23,340 nucleotides of DNA from DAOTTY01 sp964451095. GTDB taxonomy: Bacteria; Chloroflexota; Anaerolineae; Aggregatilineales; Phototrophicaceae. Below the pieces are notes generated by a model that did not search any database, was not told the DNA's origin, and was given only the letters and a program-made list of their open reading frames with translations. Location of the stretch: NCBI GenBank assembly GCA_964451095.1, contig CAYVGI010000075.1, forward strand, positions 1-23,340, given 5' to 3'. Below are positions 9,601 to 17,150 of the stretch, one piece after another. Within the stretch, counting starts at the first letter, position 1. Each line of letters starts with the position of its first letter. The position numbers and the translations under genes were made by a program.

Positions 9601-9713
9601 CCAACGAACCCGATAGCGAGAAATGTGATAACAATTGCCGGCGTAAACAGGCGCATGATGCGCCGCTTGGTTAAACGAGCTTGTTCCTGGTAAGTTGTCG
9701 CTTGTGTGGTCAT
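3420..9713 (-). CDS. Giant Cache/multi-GAF/PAS sensor, N-terminal part of the hybrid histidine kinase
   Basis: ATG at 9713, 51 bp after the upstream stop. The frame gives 2097 residues, but only about the first 2021 are genuine because of the frameshift near 3650; the restored protein would be about 2954 aa. Seen: a membrane segment (about 22-44), an extracytoplasmic Cache-like region (about 48-335), a second membrane segment (about 340-363), GAF1 (450-615), a short degenerate GAF (632-725), GAF2 to GAF5 (730-905, 912-1078, 1085-1258, 1265-1432), a PAS-like domain (about 1437-1560), and GAF6 to GAF8 (1570-1728, 1735-1890, 1897 onward). Repeated heptad linkers of the type ETxxLYxASR join many of the GAFs. 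A two-segment Cache fold usually senses small ligands outside the membrane. The GAFs probably bind small molecules or serve as dimerisation and relay modules; ligands cannot be read from sequence. No good ribosome site precedes the ATG (only GAG nearby), so coupling to the gene before is possible. Confidence 0.88.
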   Translation of the reverse strand: MTTQATTYQEQARLTKRRIMRLFTPAIVITFLAIGFVGAGAILLDTWRNFARIQALSLDDVSERFSEEITSVFSDVRLVASAPAAEDYALAAMTDPQSTNEDTLRLRDALVTQIAGLMQAPSTRDYRAIRYIDRSGTVFIEVTHSDSTSGLPVVNTDVAFRERDPDSTPAGDAAVAAGLDTPFGGVTIGELEVETTADGETVPVMRIVSPVTRSTEIGNVLGVIEIELNAQPLLELIRTAPQAGGELQGNSHYVLLDGSGRILADSNLPVDDYLPALAQAEPSYPSADAGLLNYLAAHPTLSQTRVHWTRADLIASREINLGNAPTMPWRLVVVDSLFQALGTTVLLGAVVLVASAVAGLALWYTADHQLTRVLRRVAVANSQIQRLAGQNGTAQAATAMSPAQNATMPADVDLEQDPDESTYMIRAATQIADQLQTLNQRIEQQTERYNRNLSVAARIGRETAMSENINELLNRSINLISNAFGLYHAQVFLVDDAGINAVLFYSRGEAGQRLLAQEHKLRVGSQSVIGRVTATGEPVIVNDTQSAAALNTHAFNPILKDTRAEMAIPLLIGGDVIGALDLQSDKPNAFDVDDLQTFQLLADQIAIAVYKTRLLRESEQRAQQLETLNRQLTQMAWEELEKEVGLESSYRYNLLEVDVAAREAHSSMTTSQMIAMPIRIRGEVIGTIHASPPEYAEFTENDTFILRSVAERISLAVENARLFQETQTNLQETSTLYQTSRFLNEAEEMEDVIEAIILSAMPEATSGQIAIFDDYLVDTLPEWMQIVASWSKGEDDGVLQRDTNLVGTRFRMGRYRLFEDLNATQVTLVEDTEQDARLGATLREWFRRQGGRSVVFIPLSVRGIWRGSVIIEFPQPRAFTDRDGRIYNNLIDQAGVAIDNRLLLKQTERALAQNERLYGASRIINQAQNLEDLVRATVNTADRPDLNFGLAVFEGALDSTGWPTSLRHVAQSQGTSISSPNQVYFVRIMEHSPLRQREPEVVVVDKQGSETLSLLAALVRSNGDQHGTFFPLFSASQPIALFFVTRASVQALSEENQEIYRALAGSMSTVIENRRLLEQTAAALDETRRLYDANRAITAAQDIETIYRATANYLMQPMNDICRVSFFLARPEPSFNPNFLECVYTATSDSTATEDHPLIRFDANQIPFSKLGELTGHSTEVQDLTDDLQQFPLIANYLAENRTRSVIFNTLEARMDWLGVVVVESDKTDIFTEQYLRFCTAVTDQVAIALENQLLFEQAQQEARQALALAEATQLANQIGGEVLGGIQNLFARVAETAGYDRWLLMALDESNGTLTKLVEHAPEGVPSSVSDILNLSTAHHPISDAIHFNRTLMANHAEDHDVLLTQPELAATLGKHIAAPIMTGGRTIGGLIVGRSAEASDLNERDDLLINTMAAQIAVTMENQRLFRAAERERTTLRSILDTLPAGVLVLDAKTLTPVQYNGQVRDYLGQDVADGVPFTAGAYNLYRTGTNMHYPEDELPINAALSSGESSFSDDVSVFADGDYQADLLINAAPIRNSDGDIINIVAAFEDISNLRRLENTLQDNLRETISLYEATRSLSEADELEEVLEVVLFQLVMNEPENAHIVLRDEEVGGRHVARSMGGTLTIDGLSESVFNPDRITLVNNVQAEGSLTENDRTLLHEQGVEAIACVPLRASHRDTALGWIVVNYSFPYEFTPEDERFLSTLGDNAAVAIDNRYLFQSTQNALRETSSLFSATTTISRARDLNELSRVVRVSVEALSPDVYAAYLMTDPSSPDNLEEMFNLGSTGTGINFREMLMKYGLFRDESIFIDDVLALENPTTFQQALAAHDGIRAFASVSLRVKGMPDGRLFLAYHKPHKFTEGESRYLNAIADSASVVVDNIILLDQIQNALEETSTLYQASRSLADTTTPQEVLDVVVEKLIGVHITQVFIALLNNSAWDTPGATVDVVSNWQSSGGVDLEDISLSQEQFPAWRILATQSVMTIDDVQTETRLDEMERLGIESMDTRSLAIIPLRAPPATSVPFGLALATCTCTQSGNSACSRHLQSKRLSRWKHRSCWSKPNAVPVSLPPPQKYRRSLAPSWISKNCYQKW
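3649..3652 (-). other. Probable frameshift in a C4 run splitting the giant kinase gene
   Basis: On the minus strand the codons read CTG CGT GCC, then CC, then GCC CGC AAC ATC GGT. Adding one base here gives LRAPARNIGAIWISS, the expected final strands of a GAF domain, followed by the usual helix and linker. Without it, the upstream frame runs 75 codons of low-complexity, Arg/Ser/Cys-rich sequence to a TAG at 3422-3420. The homopolymer favours a sequencing or assembly error or a recent one-base deletion. A -1 slip would give the same protein, but no canonical slippery heptamer is present. Confidence 0.8.
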
Positions 9714-9764
9714 AGCTACTCAGCGCGTTTTGTTGAATAGGTTGGATACATTAAACGGGTCACG

Positions 9765-12044
9765 TTATGGTATGTCTTCCGCTTCGGCATTGCCGTCACC
9801 ATTGCCGTTGGTTGGCTGCGATAAGGTCGAACGGTTAAGGCGAATGCTGACCTGCGGCGCACGCAGTGCCTGCCCGACTTCTTGGACGGCGAGTTGCAAA
9901 ATCTCATCCACGTTGGTTTGCACAGCAAGCTTAGCGGCAATGTCGTTGACGACGCGCTCACGCTCTGCTGCGTTCTGGCTTTGCTCGAACAGGCGGGTGT
10001 TGTCTAGCCCCAGCGCCAAGCGTTCAACAAGGTCTTTTGCGAGTTGCAGTTTGTTGTGGTCGTAGTCCTGCTGGGGTAGCTCCCACACCACCACACCGAT
10101 GATCTCCTCGCGCAGGCGCAGCGGCACCGCAATCGGGATCGTATCGCGTGCTGTTACGCTGCCAACGGCAGGCTCTTGCGTTACGACTGCCTGTTGGCGC
10201 AGCGGCTCCAGGTCAATATCTGTGGGGTGCCCGGCGCGGCGCACAAGCTGGTGTGTGCGCTGGTCGAACATGTAGTCTTGCCATGCACGGACGGTTTGCA
10301 CGCGGCTTTGCTCTTGCACGGCGCGAATGCGTCGTGTGGATTCCTGGTAAAGCCGGGCGTTTTCAATTGCGATTGCAACCTGGTCTGCCATGATTTGCAG
10401 CACCTGCACCTGCTCGTCCTCAAACGCGGCGTTCTGGCGGCTTTGTACGTCCAGTGCCCCGATGATGCGCTCACCAATGCGTAGCGGGATCGCCAGTTCG
10501 GCGCGGGTGTCGGGCAGGAACTCGTTGCGGCGGTGGACTTCGCTCACGGCGGTGTCCTTGGCGATAATCACCTCTCCCTGCACTGTCACCTGCCCAATGA
10601 CGCTAATGCTGCCGACCGCCAGGCGGTGCCCGCGTGCCAGCAGCTTTTGCCCGGCGTCGCCTGTGCTGGAACGCAGCACAGCGTAGTGGTTGTCACTGTC
10701 TAGCAGGAAGATTTGCGCGTGATAGATGTTCGCAAACCGATCAACAATCAGGTTCACCACATCGTTCATGAGCTGTTGCAGGTCACGTTGAGACACAGCA
10801 ACCCGGCTAATTTCCTGCGTGGTTTCCACATCGCGGGTGCGGCTGTCGATGCGAGTTTGCAGTTCCATAACGATCGACCGCATCTGCTCGCGCATGTCCA
10901 CGAAGGTGCGGCTAAGTTCGCCCAGTTCATCGCTGCGGTTCACACTGGGGATTGGCTCGTCGTAGTTGCCCACGCTGACCGCCTGCATTGCCCGCCGCAG
11001 TTGGTCAATGGGGGCAGTCAGGTCGCGGTTGTACAGGAACACCGCACTAATCCCCACGAGTGCCAACAACCCCACCACCAGCACAAATCCCCATGCGCCG
11101 AAGTACTCAGCGGGCTGGCGCAGCACCGCGCTAACGGGCATTTCTGTCACCAGCACCAGCGGTGTGTCCTGGATAGTGGCATAGTAGCCGCCAAGCTCAC
11201 CAGCGTCCTGCTGCACGCTGTAGAAGGCGAAGTCGCTTTCGCCGCGCTGGGCACGCTGCACCGCCATGTTATTCAGGGATGCTCTCGCCTGGGGGGTGTC
11301 CTCTGCGCGGCTGATGATAATGGCGTTGGTGCTTTGCAAGAAGCTGTACGCGGGCAGACTGCTATCGCCCTGGTTCAAAATGGGGTGGATGACGCCCTCG
11401 GTGTTGAGGGTGGCGACCAGGTAGCCGACCACGTTGTCGGTTTGGCGCAGCTTGACGATGGTCGCAATTTCGATGGTGGGTACGCCGCGCTGCGTCACAA
11501 TAATGACTTGGTCTGCTGTGCCTGCTTGCTGTGCCCGCGTGATTTCCTCAAACGCGACCGACCGTGACGCAACGGATTGCGGCTCGAATATTGCGGTGCG
11601 GTCATCATCCCGTTGGCTGGCAGCGACCACAACCCCGGTGGGGTCTAGCAGGCGCACATCGGTAAAAACCGCGCTGCCCGCGTTCAGCAGGCGGTCGCTC
11701 ATCACCCCAGAAACTTCCTGCGGGGTGCTTTGGGCAAACACTGGCGATGTGCGAATATCATCTAAAAGCAACCCCACCAGTATACCGTTGGTGTCTGGCG
11801 TTGCAGTGAACTCTTGGAGGGTGTTTTTGGCGCGGGCAATCTCGGTCGTCAGCATCTGGCGCTGGCGCTCGCCCACCTGCCGCACGTAAGACTCAATATT
11901 GCGGCGATCAATATCTTGCCGGGCGGTGAGAAAGATAGACGTTAGGAAGAGCGTTGGCAGCAGCGCAGCGGCAAAAATCCCCAATGCCAGCTTGAACGCA
12001 ATGGGGAACGGTTTCGGCGTTCTGGTGGTTTGCCGGGGTGTCAT
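9765..12044 (-). CDS. Cache-HAMP-GAF membrane sensor without a kinase domain
   Basis: 759 residues. The ATG at 12044 overlaps the preceding stop as ATGA, with GGAGA six bases before it. Seen: a membrane segment (about 18-40), an extracytoplasmic Cache-like domain (about 42-313), a second membrane segment (about 317-338), HAMP (about 339-392), a canonical GAF (about 405-568) with H473 in the LARGH motif, a short degenerate GAF after a Trp-containing linker (about 586-690), and a half-GAF tail (about 693-737) ending at the first strand (VSIRLN). A polar, disordered end follows. The N-terminal half is built like a chemoreceptor or kinase sensor, but there is no HisKA, HATPase, GGDEF or methyl-accepting domain. 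Its likely job is to sense an external ligand and pass it to a partner, most plausibly the kinase encoded just downstream (inference). Confidence 0.88.
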   Translation of the reverse strand: MTPRQTTRTPKPFPIAFKLALGIFAAALLPTLFLTSIFLTARQDIDRRNIESYVRQVGERQRQMLTTEIARAKNTLQEFTATPDTNGILVGLLLDDIRTSPVFAQSTPQEVSGVMSDRLLNAGSAVFTDVRLLDPTGVVVAASQRDDDRTAIFEPQSVASRSVAFEEITRAQQAGTADQVIIVTQRGVPTIEIATIVKLRQTDNVVGYLVATLNTEGVIHPILNQGDSSLPAYSFLQSTNAIIISRAEDTPQARASLNNMAVQRAQRGESDFAFYSVQQDAGELGGYYATIQDTPLVLVTEMPVSAVLRQPAEYFGAWGFVLVVGLLALVGISAVFLYNRDLTAPIDQLRRAMQAVSVGNYDEPIPSVNRSDELGELSRTFVDMREQMRSIVMELQTRIDSRTRDVETTQEISRVAVSQRDLQQLMNDVVNLIVDRFANIYHAQIFLLDSDNHYAVLRSSTGDAGQKLLARGHRLAVGSISVIGQVTVQGEVIIAKDTAVSEVHRRNEFLPDTRAELAIPLRIGERIIGALDVQSRQNAAFEDEQVQVLQIMADQVAIAIENARLYQESTRRIRAVQEQSRVQTVRAWQDYMFDQRTHQLVRRAGHPTDIDLEPLRQQAVVTQEPAVGSVTARDTIPIAVPLRLREEIIGVVVWELPQQDYDHNKLQLAKDLVERLALGLDNTRLFEQSQNAAERERVVNDIAAKLAVQTNVDEILQLAVQEVGQALRAPQVSIRLNRSTLSQPTNGNGDGNAEAEDIP

Positions 12045-13717
12045 GTGCTATCTCCGTTGTTTGCCGGGTTGTGAGACGGGGAAAGCTTAGGCTCTATGAA
12101 GATTTGGGTTTGGATAGCGCCGAGTGTTTCGTTGAAGCTGTCCGCTGCGAGTTCCAACAGAGAGTTTACATCAGTGGCAGTGATTAACAAATTTGCGATT
12201 TCGCTTGCTTTTCGTTCACGAATCGCTTGTGCCTGGGTCTGTTCGAGCAGGCGGGTGCTTTCCAGGGCGCTGCCCAGGCGCAGTGCCACCGTGCTTGCCA
12301 GTTCCCTTTGCCGCTCGGTAATCGGTTGGTCTGGCGGGAGGTCGAACGTCATGGCGCCCAGTACATCGTCGCGCAGCTTGATGGGCACGTAAATGGTTTG
12401 CCGATCTGCCTGTTCTACGGTGAACAAGTCGCCCTGTTGTAGTGCGTTTTGCATGTCTTGTGGCATATCTGTTGCCGGCGTGAGGGCACCGTTTGCCAGG
12501 TTAAACCCGACGCTGCTACCCTGCCCGATTTGCTGCACGAAGCTGCTCCATGCTGTGCGCAAGGAGCGCCGCTGCTGTGCCTGTAGCCCGGTGACCTGTG
12601 CCTGCAAGCGTTCTGTTACGCTGCGCTGCTCGTCCAGGTCGCGTTGCAGGGTTGCGATGTATCGCAGCACGCCCAGTACCGCGCTGAGTTCGGTCCCCAA
12701 AATCGTGACAATTTCCAAATCGTCGCTGGATGGTTCCGCGCCATCAATGCTCTGCACATCAATGACGCCGTAATGCGCCCCGTTGAACGCAAGCGGAACA
12801 ACTAGCCCGTGCTGTGTGGATGGCAGCAGATGCCGGGTGCGGGTGGGGGCGTCTTGCGGGGTAACAACCAGGGTGTTGTTACTGCGGAGCGCGTTGGCGA
12901 ACGCGGTGTTGTCTGCCAGGGTTGTACGATCGCTGCGCCGCAGCGTTTCCACACCACGCGCGCCCAGTTGCATTCGCTGGGAGAAGGTGTCGTCGGCGTC
13001 CAGCAGGTAAACGAGCACGCTATCGTAGTTGAATGCCTCTCGTAAAAAGCGTGTTGCCCGTTGCAGTACCACCACTTCGCTAATGCCCGGCTCCACATGG
13101 GTCACGCTGCTGACCATTTTCTTTAGCCGAGCGATGTCCTCCAGCGATGTTGCCGCAATTTCCTGCTGACGGTTGGCAAACAGAGACAGCACCGCCGTCA
13201 CCACAACGACGATCAGCAGCAGTTGCGTGAGGTCTGCCAGGGGGTTGGTGCCCGTTGCAGCGCCCGCATTGATGTACAACAGCCCGGTGAGTAACATCAG
13301 CAGCGTGAGCACCCCGCCGGTTACGATAATGCCCGCTCTGTCGTAGAACACACTGGCAAGCGCCAACGGTACCAGCACCACCAGCACGAAGCGCCCGTCT
13401 GACTGTGGCAGGGCGACCAATACTGCCGCCGTCAGGAAAACGAGCAGGCTAATGAGCAAGTTCGCGGCGAACGGTACGCGCCCCGCCTTCACATTCAGGA
13501 AGATACCCGCCGTGACGCCCACAAAGGCGAGGCTTGCCGCGATGAGCACCAGTGCCATCGTGGTTGTGAGCTGCGGCACGATGGAGGCAACCCACACCAG
13601 CCAGCTTACGACCACCAGCCAGTTCAACGTCAGGATGGTGTGGGCACGCTGGCGTGCCAGCGGGTTTTGGAACGGGTGTGTGCTGAGGAACAGATAACGA
13701 AAGGATTCGCGGATCAT
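12041..13717 (-). CDS. Six-TM GAF sensor protein without output domain (paralog 3)
   Basis: 558 residues. The ATG at 13717 overlaps the previous TGA as ATGA; a GAGG lies 13 bases upstream, a long spacing, so coupled translation is likely. Seen: six hydrophobic segments (about 28-46, 53-73, 84-104, 110-124, 130-149, 163-181), a GAF (about 200-355), a coiled coil, a short degenerate GAF beginning near the Trp in RTAWSSF (about 388-490), and a half-GAF tail (about 497-541). Architecture and length match the next two genes upstream, so the three are paralogs. Its GAF is the most divergent: it lacks the TGExGxxLLAxxH signature and the His found in the relatives, so it may have lost or changed its ligand. 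The membrane module resembles MASE-type sensors in layout, but I cannot assign a family. Confidence 0.85.
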   Translation of the reverse strand: MIRESFRYLFLSTHPFQNPLARQRAHTILTLNWLVVVSWLVWVASIVPQLTTTMALVLIAASLAFVGVTAGIFLNVKAGRVPFAANLLISLLVFLTAAVLVALPQSDGRFVLVVLVPLALASVFYDRAGIIVTGGVLTLLMLLTGLLYINAGAATGTNPLADLTQLLLIVVVVTAVLSLFANRQQEIAATSLEDIARLKKMVSSVTHVEPGISEVVVLQRATRFLREAFNYDSVLVYLLDADDTFSQRMQLGARGVETLRRSDRTTLADNTAFANALRSNNTLVVTPQDAPTRTRHLLPSTQHGLVVPLAFNGAHYGVIDVQSIDGAEPSSDDLEIVTILGTELSAVLGVLRYIATLQRDLDEQRSVTERLQAQVTGLQAQQRRSLRTAWSSFVQQIGQGSSVGFNLANGALTPATDMPQDMQNALQQGDLFTVEQADRQTIYVPIKLRDDVLGAMTFDLPPDQPITERQRELASTVALRLGSALESTRLLEQTQAQAIRERKASEIANLLITATDVNSLLELAADSFNETLGAIQTQIFIEPKLSPSHNPANNGDST

Positions 13718-15375
13718 GATTCTGTGGATACCTCACTCGCCGATGTGCCCGGTGGGTTGGCGGCGTCGCCAAATTGCGCGGTACTCAGGCGGATAGCGCC
13801 GCCAGTTGCGCCCAAAGACTCGCCAAGTTCCTCTAGCGTGACCTGGAGCAAACGCTCGACGGAGTTGACATTTTGGTAGCTGCTGACGATGCGGTTCACC
13901 TGCTGCTCGTACAGCGTGGTCTCGCGGGACTCCTCGAATAGGCGGGCGTTGTCCAGGGATACCGCCAACCGCTCGGACACAGCGCGTGCAATTTCGCGGG
14001 CGTCCGCCTCATTGATGTCGGGATCGGGTTCTAGCTCAATCGCGCCGATAACCTGGCTGCGTAGAATGATGGGCACCGCTACCGTGTGCCGCCCGTTCTG
14101 ATTGTCGATGACGGGCTTACGGCTTTCCCGCGCGCGGTTTTGCAGTTCGCTCCACTCGCTGGTGCGCTGAGACTGGTTCCGCTGCATGACGATACCCGTG
14201 CCCGCACCCTGCTCCGCCGTGAAGCGCTGCCAGCTTTCCCGCGTGAGGCGGCGGTTCAGGCGGTTGATGTCTCTCAGGCGGGATTCTGCTTCGATGTACA
14301 GCCGTTGGTTCTCCTGAACGATGCGCCTCTGTTCTTCGAATAACGCCGCGTTGTGGATCGCCGTTGCCAGCAGGTTCGCTACGACCTGTAGCGCTTGGAT
14401 GTCGCCCAGTGGCAAGCCACCGCGCTCCGCGCTGTGTACATCCAGCACACCCACCGTTCGCTCGCCATCCCGGATGGGCAGCACCAGTTGGGTGTTTGCC
14501 TCCGCGACCATGTCCGTGTTTGTGCCCGGCAGTGCGGAGCGAGTGACGGTGGCGATGTCGCCCGTTTGCGCTACCTGCCCGATTGCATTGTCCGACCCGA
14601 CGGTGCGGTGGTGCTGCCGGGCGAGCAACTGCTGCCCTAGTTCGCCAGTGCTGGCACGCAGCCACGCAACATCGTCTTGCTCATCAACCAGGAACACCTG
14701 AACGTGCTCGTAGCCGAAGCGGTTTTGCAGGAAATGCACCACCCGCCCCAACAATTTGTCAATCTTGTCGTCACCTACGGTGATCTGCCCCACCTCGGCA
14801 GCGATGCGAAGCAGGCTCGCGTCACGCTCTGTCGTCAGTACGGTTTGCTGGATGGAGTTCACAAAATAGCGAATGGTGATGGCGGCAGTAGCCATCGCAA
14901 CAACCAGCCCCATCTGCCGGAGCAATGGCTCGACCGCTGGCGTTCCTGTGCTGGGCACGCCGGTGACAATCTGCCATGTCGTCAGCCCGAAAATGAACAC
15001 ACTCAAGGCGGAGAAGGCACGCCAATCTCGCACGAGCGTCGACACGGCAACAATAGCGATATATGGTTGAAAGCGCTCGAGCGAATCTACCCCGAAGGCA
15101 AGCGCAATGAGGGTAAGCACCAGCCCGAATGCCGCCAGATCAACCCGATTTAGGGTAGCGAGCACAAACCATAACGTCATGAGCACGATGATAAGAAAGC
15201 TGCCCAGGTAGATGTTCGATGCAGGAATTTCGTAAACCAGCACACCGTAGGCAATGCCGGGGAAGAAAAAGCGCACCAGGGCAATGACAGACAGAATTTG
15301 CACCAAGCGCTTGCGGATGTGCGTTATCGTTACCTCATTGGGGGTTTGGGTAACTGGAACGGTGGATGGGTTCAC
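13714..15375 (-). CDS. Six-TM GAF sensor protein without output domain (paralog 2)
   Basis: 553 residues from a GTG at 15375, 24 bp after the preceding gene; AGGGAG ten bases upstream supports this start. Seen: about six hydrophobic segments (about 26-47, 57-74, 78-96, 103-115, 121-139, 155-172), a GAF (about 185-345) with the STGELGQQLLARQH motif (H255), a coiled-coil linker, a short degenerate GAF after ESWQRF (about 380-480), and a half-GAF tail (about 487-531) ending GAIRLS, then a Ser/Thr/Pro-rich end. There is no catalytic domain. The stop overlaps the next start as ATGA. It is probably a membrane-bound signal input that depends on a partner protein; the partner is inferred from the operon and not from the sequence itself. 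Confidence 0.87.
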   Translation of the reverse strand: MNPSTVPVTQTPNEVTITHIRKRLVQILSVIALVRFFFPGIAYGVLVYEIPASNIYLGSFLIIVLMTLWFVLATLNRVDLAAFGLVLTLIALAFGVDSLERFQPYIAIVAVSTLVRDWRAFSALSVFIFGLTTWQIVTGVPSTGTPAVEPLLRQMGLVVAMATAAITIRYFVNSIQQTVLTTERDASLLRIAAEVGQITVGDDKIDKLLGRVVHFLQNRFGYEHVQVFLVDEQDDVAWLRASTGELGQQLLARQHHRTVGSDNAIGQVAQTGDIATVTRSALPGTNTDMVAEANTQLVLPIRDGERTVGVLDVHSAERGGLPLGDIQALQVVANLLATAIHNAALFEEQRRIVQENQRLYIEAESRLRDINRLNRRLTRESWQRFTAEQGAGTGIVMQRNQSQRTSEWSELQNRARESRKPVIDNQNGRHTVAVPIILRSQVIGAIELEPDPDINEADAREIARAVSERLAVSLDNARLFEESRETTLYEQQVNRIVSSYQNVNSVERLLQVTLEELGESLGATGGAIRLSTAQFGDAANPPGTSASEVSTES

Positions 15376-15385
15376 GGGTGGGTGG

Positions 15386-15391
15386 CTCCCT
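15386..15391 (-). promoter_or_regulatory. Ribosome binding site supporting a GTG start
   Basis: AGGGAG on the minus strand ends ten bases before the GTG at 15375-15373 and lies in the 24-bp gap after the upstream gene. It is the main reason for choosing this non-ATG start. Confidence 0.65.
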
Positions 15392-15399
15392 GGTTAGCT

Positions 15400-17142
15400 T
15401 TACGACGCGGGTGAGTGAGGTGGGGAGGTATCCCCATTTTCTGTGGGAGTACCGAGTTGAATGGCGACCCGTTTGGCGTTGAGCACCTCTTGCAGGCTGT
15501 TCGCTGCCTCGGTGAGGGTTGCCTCCACGCTGTTCGCCAGTTGGATGCGCGTGCCGATCTCATTGACGAGCGCTTCTCGTTGGGCAATGCGCTGGCTGTT
15601 CTCGTACAGGCGGTAGTTTTCCGCAGCAACGCCCAGGCGCTCACTAATTTCGTTGAGCATGTCCAGTTCTTCGCCAGCAAGTTCGCCCTCAACCTCGAAC
15701 TCCAGCGCACCGATGACCTCCCCGCGTACACGCAGCGGTACTGCCACCACCTGCACACCGTTTTGCACAGTGCGGGTAATTTCTTGCCGCTGGATCGCGC
15801 TTTGGATCGCGTCCGTGAGGTCTTGCGCGTCCTCGAGCGCACCGTTGGCAAAGTCCACGTCAAAGTTAACGCGGTGCCCCTGCCCAGTGATGTAGTCCGC
15901 CCAGATGTCCCCGGTTAGCTCACGGTTCAGGCGCTCAACCTCCTGCCGAGATGCCTCCATCCGTGCGACCAACTGGCGATTTTCGTCAAGCCGCTGCTGC
16001 GTTTGCTCTAGCAGGCGGGCGTTGTAGATTGTAATGGCGAGCGTGTCTGCAATGGATTGCAGTGTAGTCAGGTCGCTGTCGTCGATGACAGTGGTGACAC
16101 GGCTTTGCAAGTCCAGCGCACCGATGTTGCGCCCGGCGATGCTCAACGGGACGGCAACTTCCAGGCGTGTGTCTGGCAGCAGGTCGTTGGGGCGGTGCAC
16201 GGTGTCTTCTTTGCCCACAACGGCAGCGATGGTCTCCTGACGTTGTGTGACCTGCCCGATCACGCTCAAGCTGCCGACGGGCAGGCTGTGCTGGCGTGCC
16301 AGCAGCTTTGCCCCCACCTCACCTGTGCTGGCGACAAGCTGTGCGTTGCGCCCGCCGCCGTCGGTAAGGAAGATTTGCACATGATACATGTCTGGGAAGT
16401 CTCGCCGGATGTCTACCACGATTTTGTTGAGCACGCTGTCTAGCTCATTAACCTGGGAGAGGCTGCGCACGATGCGGGTGGTGAGGCGGGCAAGCTGCAA
16501 CCGCCGCGAAGCTGCCTGTACTTCGTCTTCCTGCTGGTTGGCTTGCAGCATCCGTTGGTAAGCGTACAACCCACCCAGTGCAGCAACCGATGTGAACAGC
16601 AGCAGCACAAACGCAGATGCGGTGTTCGTCGGCAGGTTGTGGATGACCTCGTTGTTGTACGTGGCGATGAACGCCGTCACGATGACGACAAAATGCAGCG
16701 GGGTAAAAATCAGCAGTCCGCGCTCACCGTCTAGCAGCCCGGCGACAATGACCGCTACGATGAGCAAGTAGGCGTTTTGTGCGTGCAGGATGTTGCTTTG
16801 CACGGCGATGGACACGCCACCGATGTAGATCATCGCTGCCGGTAGCAAACGCACGTAGCGCAGGTTACCGCCCCGCACGGCAAAAAGCGTCACCAGCATG
16901 AGGGTGTAAAAGCTGACTATCGCCAGTGTAAACAACGGGAACGCTGCCGGGCGCAGCGCTCGGTACAGGTACGTGTGATATTCAAAGTTGAGCGGTGTAC
17001 GGAACGGCACAAAGACTGCATACAGTGTGAACAACACCCCGATGCCCGCTGTCGTCAGGTACGTGATGTGAGCGCGTTTTCGCTCCTGTTGCCTGCTGTA
17101 GGCAGTCACATCGAATAGCTGGGTGTACAGGCGTTGGATCAC
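15400..17142 (-). CDS. Six-TM GAF sensor protein without output domain (paralog 1)
   Basis: 580 residues from a GTG at 17142, 8 bp after the TAA of the 1271-aa gene; GGAGAG lies 11 bases upstream. Seen: about six hydrophobic segments (about 28-46, 68-88, 100-118, 123-138, 148-162, 176-194), a canonical GAF (about 210-378) with STGEVGAKLLARQH (H285) and HRPNDLLPDTR, a coiled coil (about 378-408), a short degenerate GAF beginning GDIWADY (about 410-515) with an AVPLRVRGEVIGALEFE core, and a half-GAF tail (about 520-564) followed by a Pro/Ser-rich end. No kinase or other output domain is present. Order and size match the two following genes, which points to tandem duplication. Role inferred: accessory membrane sensor for the co-encoded hybrid kinase. 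Confidence 0.88.
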   Translation of the reverse strand: MIQRLYTQLFDVTAYSRQQERKRAHITYLTTAGIGVLFTLYAVFVPFRTPLNFEYHTYLYRALRPAAFPLFTLAIVSFYTLMLVTLFAVRGGNLRYVRLLPAAMIYIGGVSIAVQSNILHAQNAYLLIVAVIVAGLLDGERGLLIFTPLHFVVIVTAFIATYNNEVIHNLPTNTASAFVLLLFTSVAALGGLYAYQRMLQANQQEDEVQAASRRLQLARLTTRIVRSLSQVNELDSVLNKIVVDIRRDFPDMYHVQIFLTDGGGRNAQLVASTGEVGAKLLARQHSLPVGSLSVIGQVTQRQETIAAVVGKEDTVHRPNDLLPDTRLEVAVPLSIAGRNIGALDLQSRVTTVIDDSDLTTLQSIADTLAITIYNARLLEQTQQRLDENRQLVARMEASRQEVERLNRELTGDIWADYITGQGHRVNFDVDFANGALEDAQDLTDAIQSAIQRQEITRTVQNGVQVVAVPLRVRGEVIGALEFEVEGELAGEELDMLNEISERLGVAAENYRLYENSQRIAQREALVNEIGTRIQLANSVEATLTEAANSLQEVLNAKRVAIQLGTPTENGDTSPPHSPAS

Positions 17143-17150
17143 GGTTTTGC

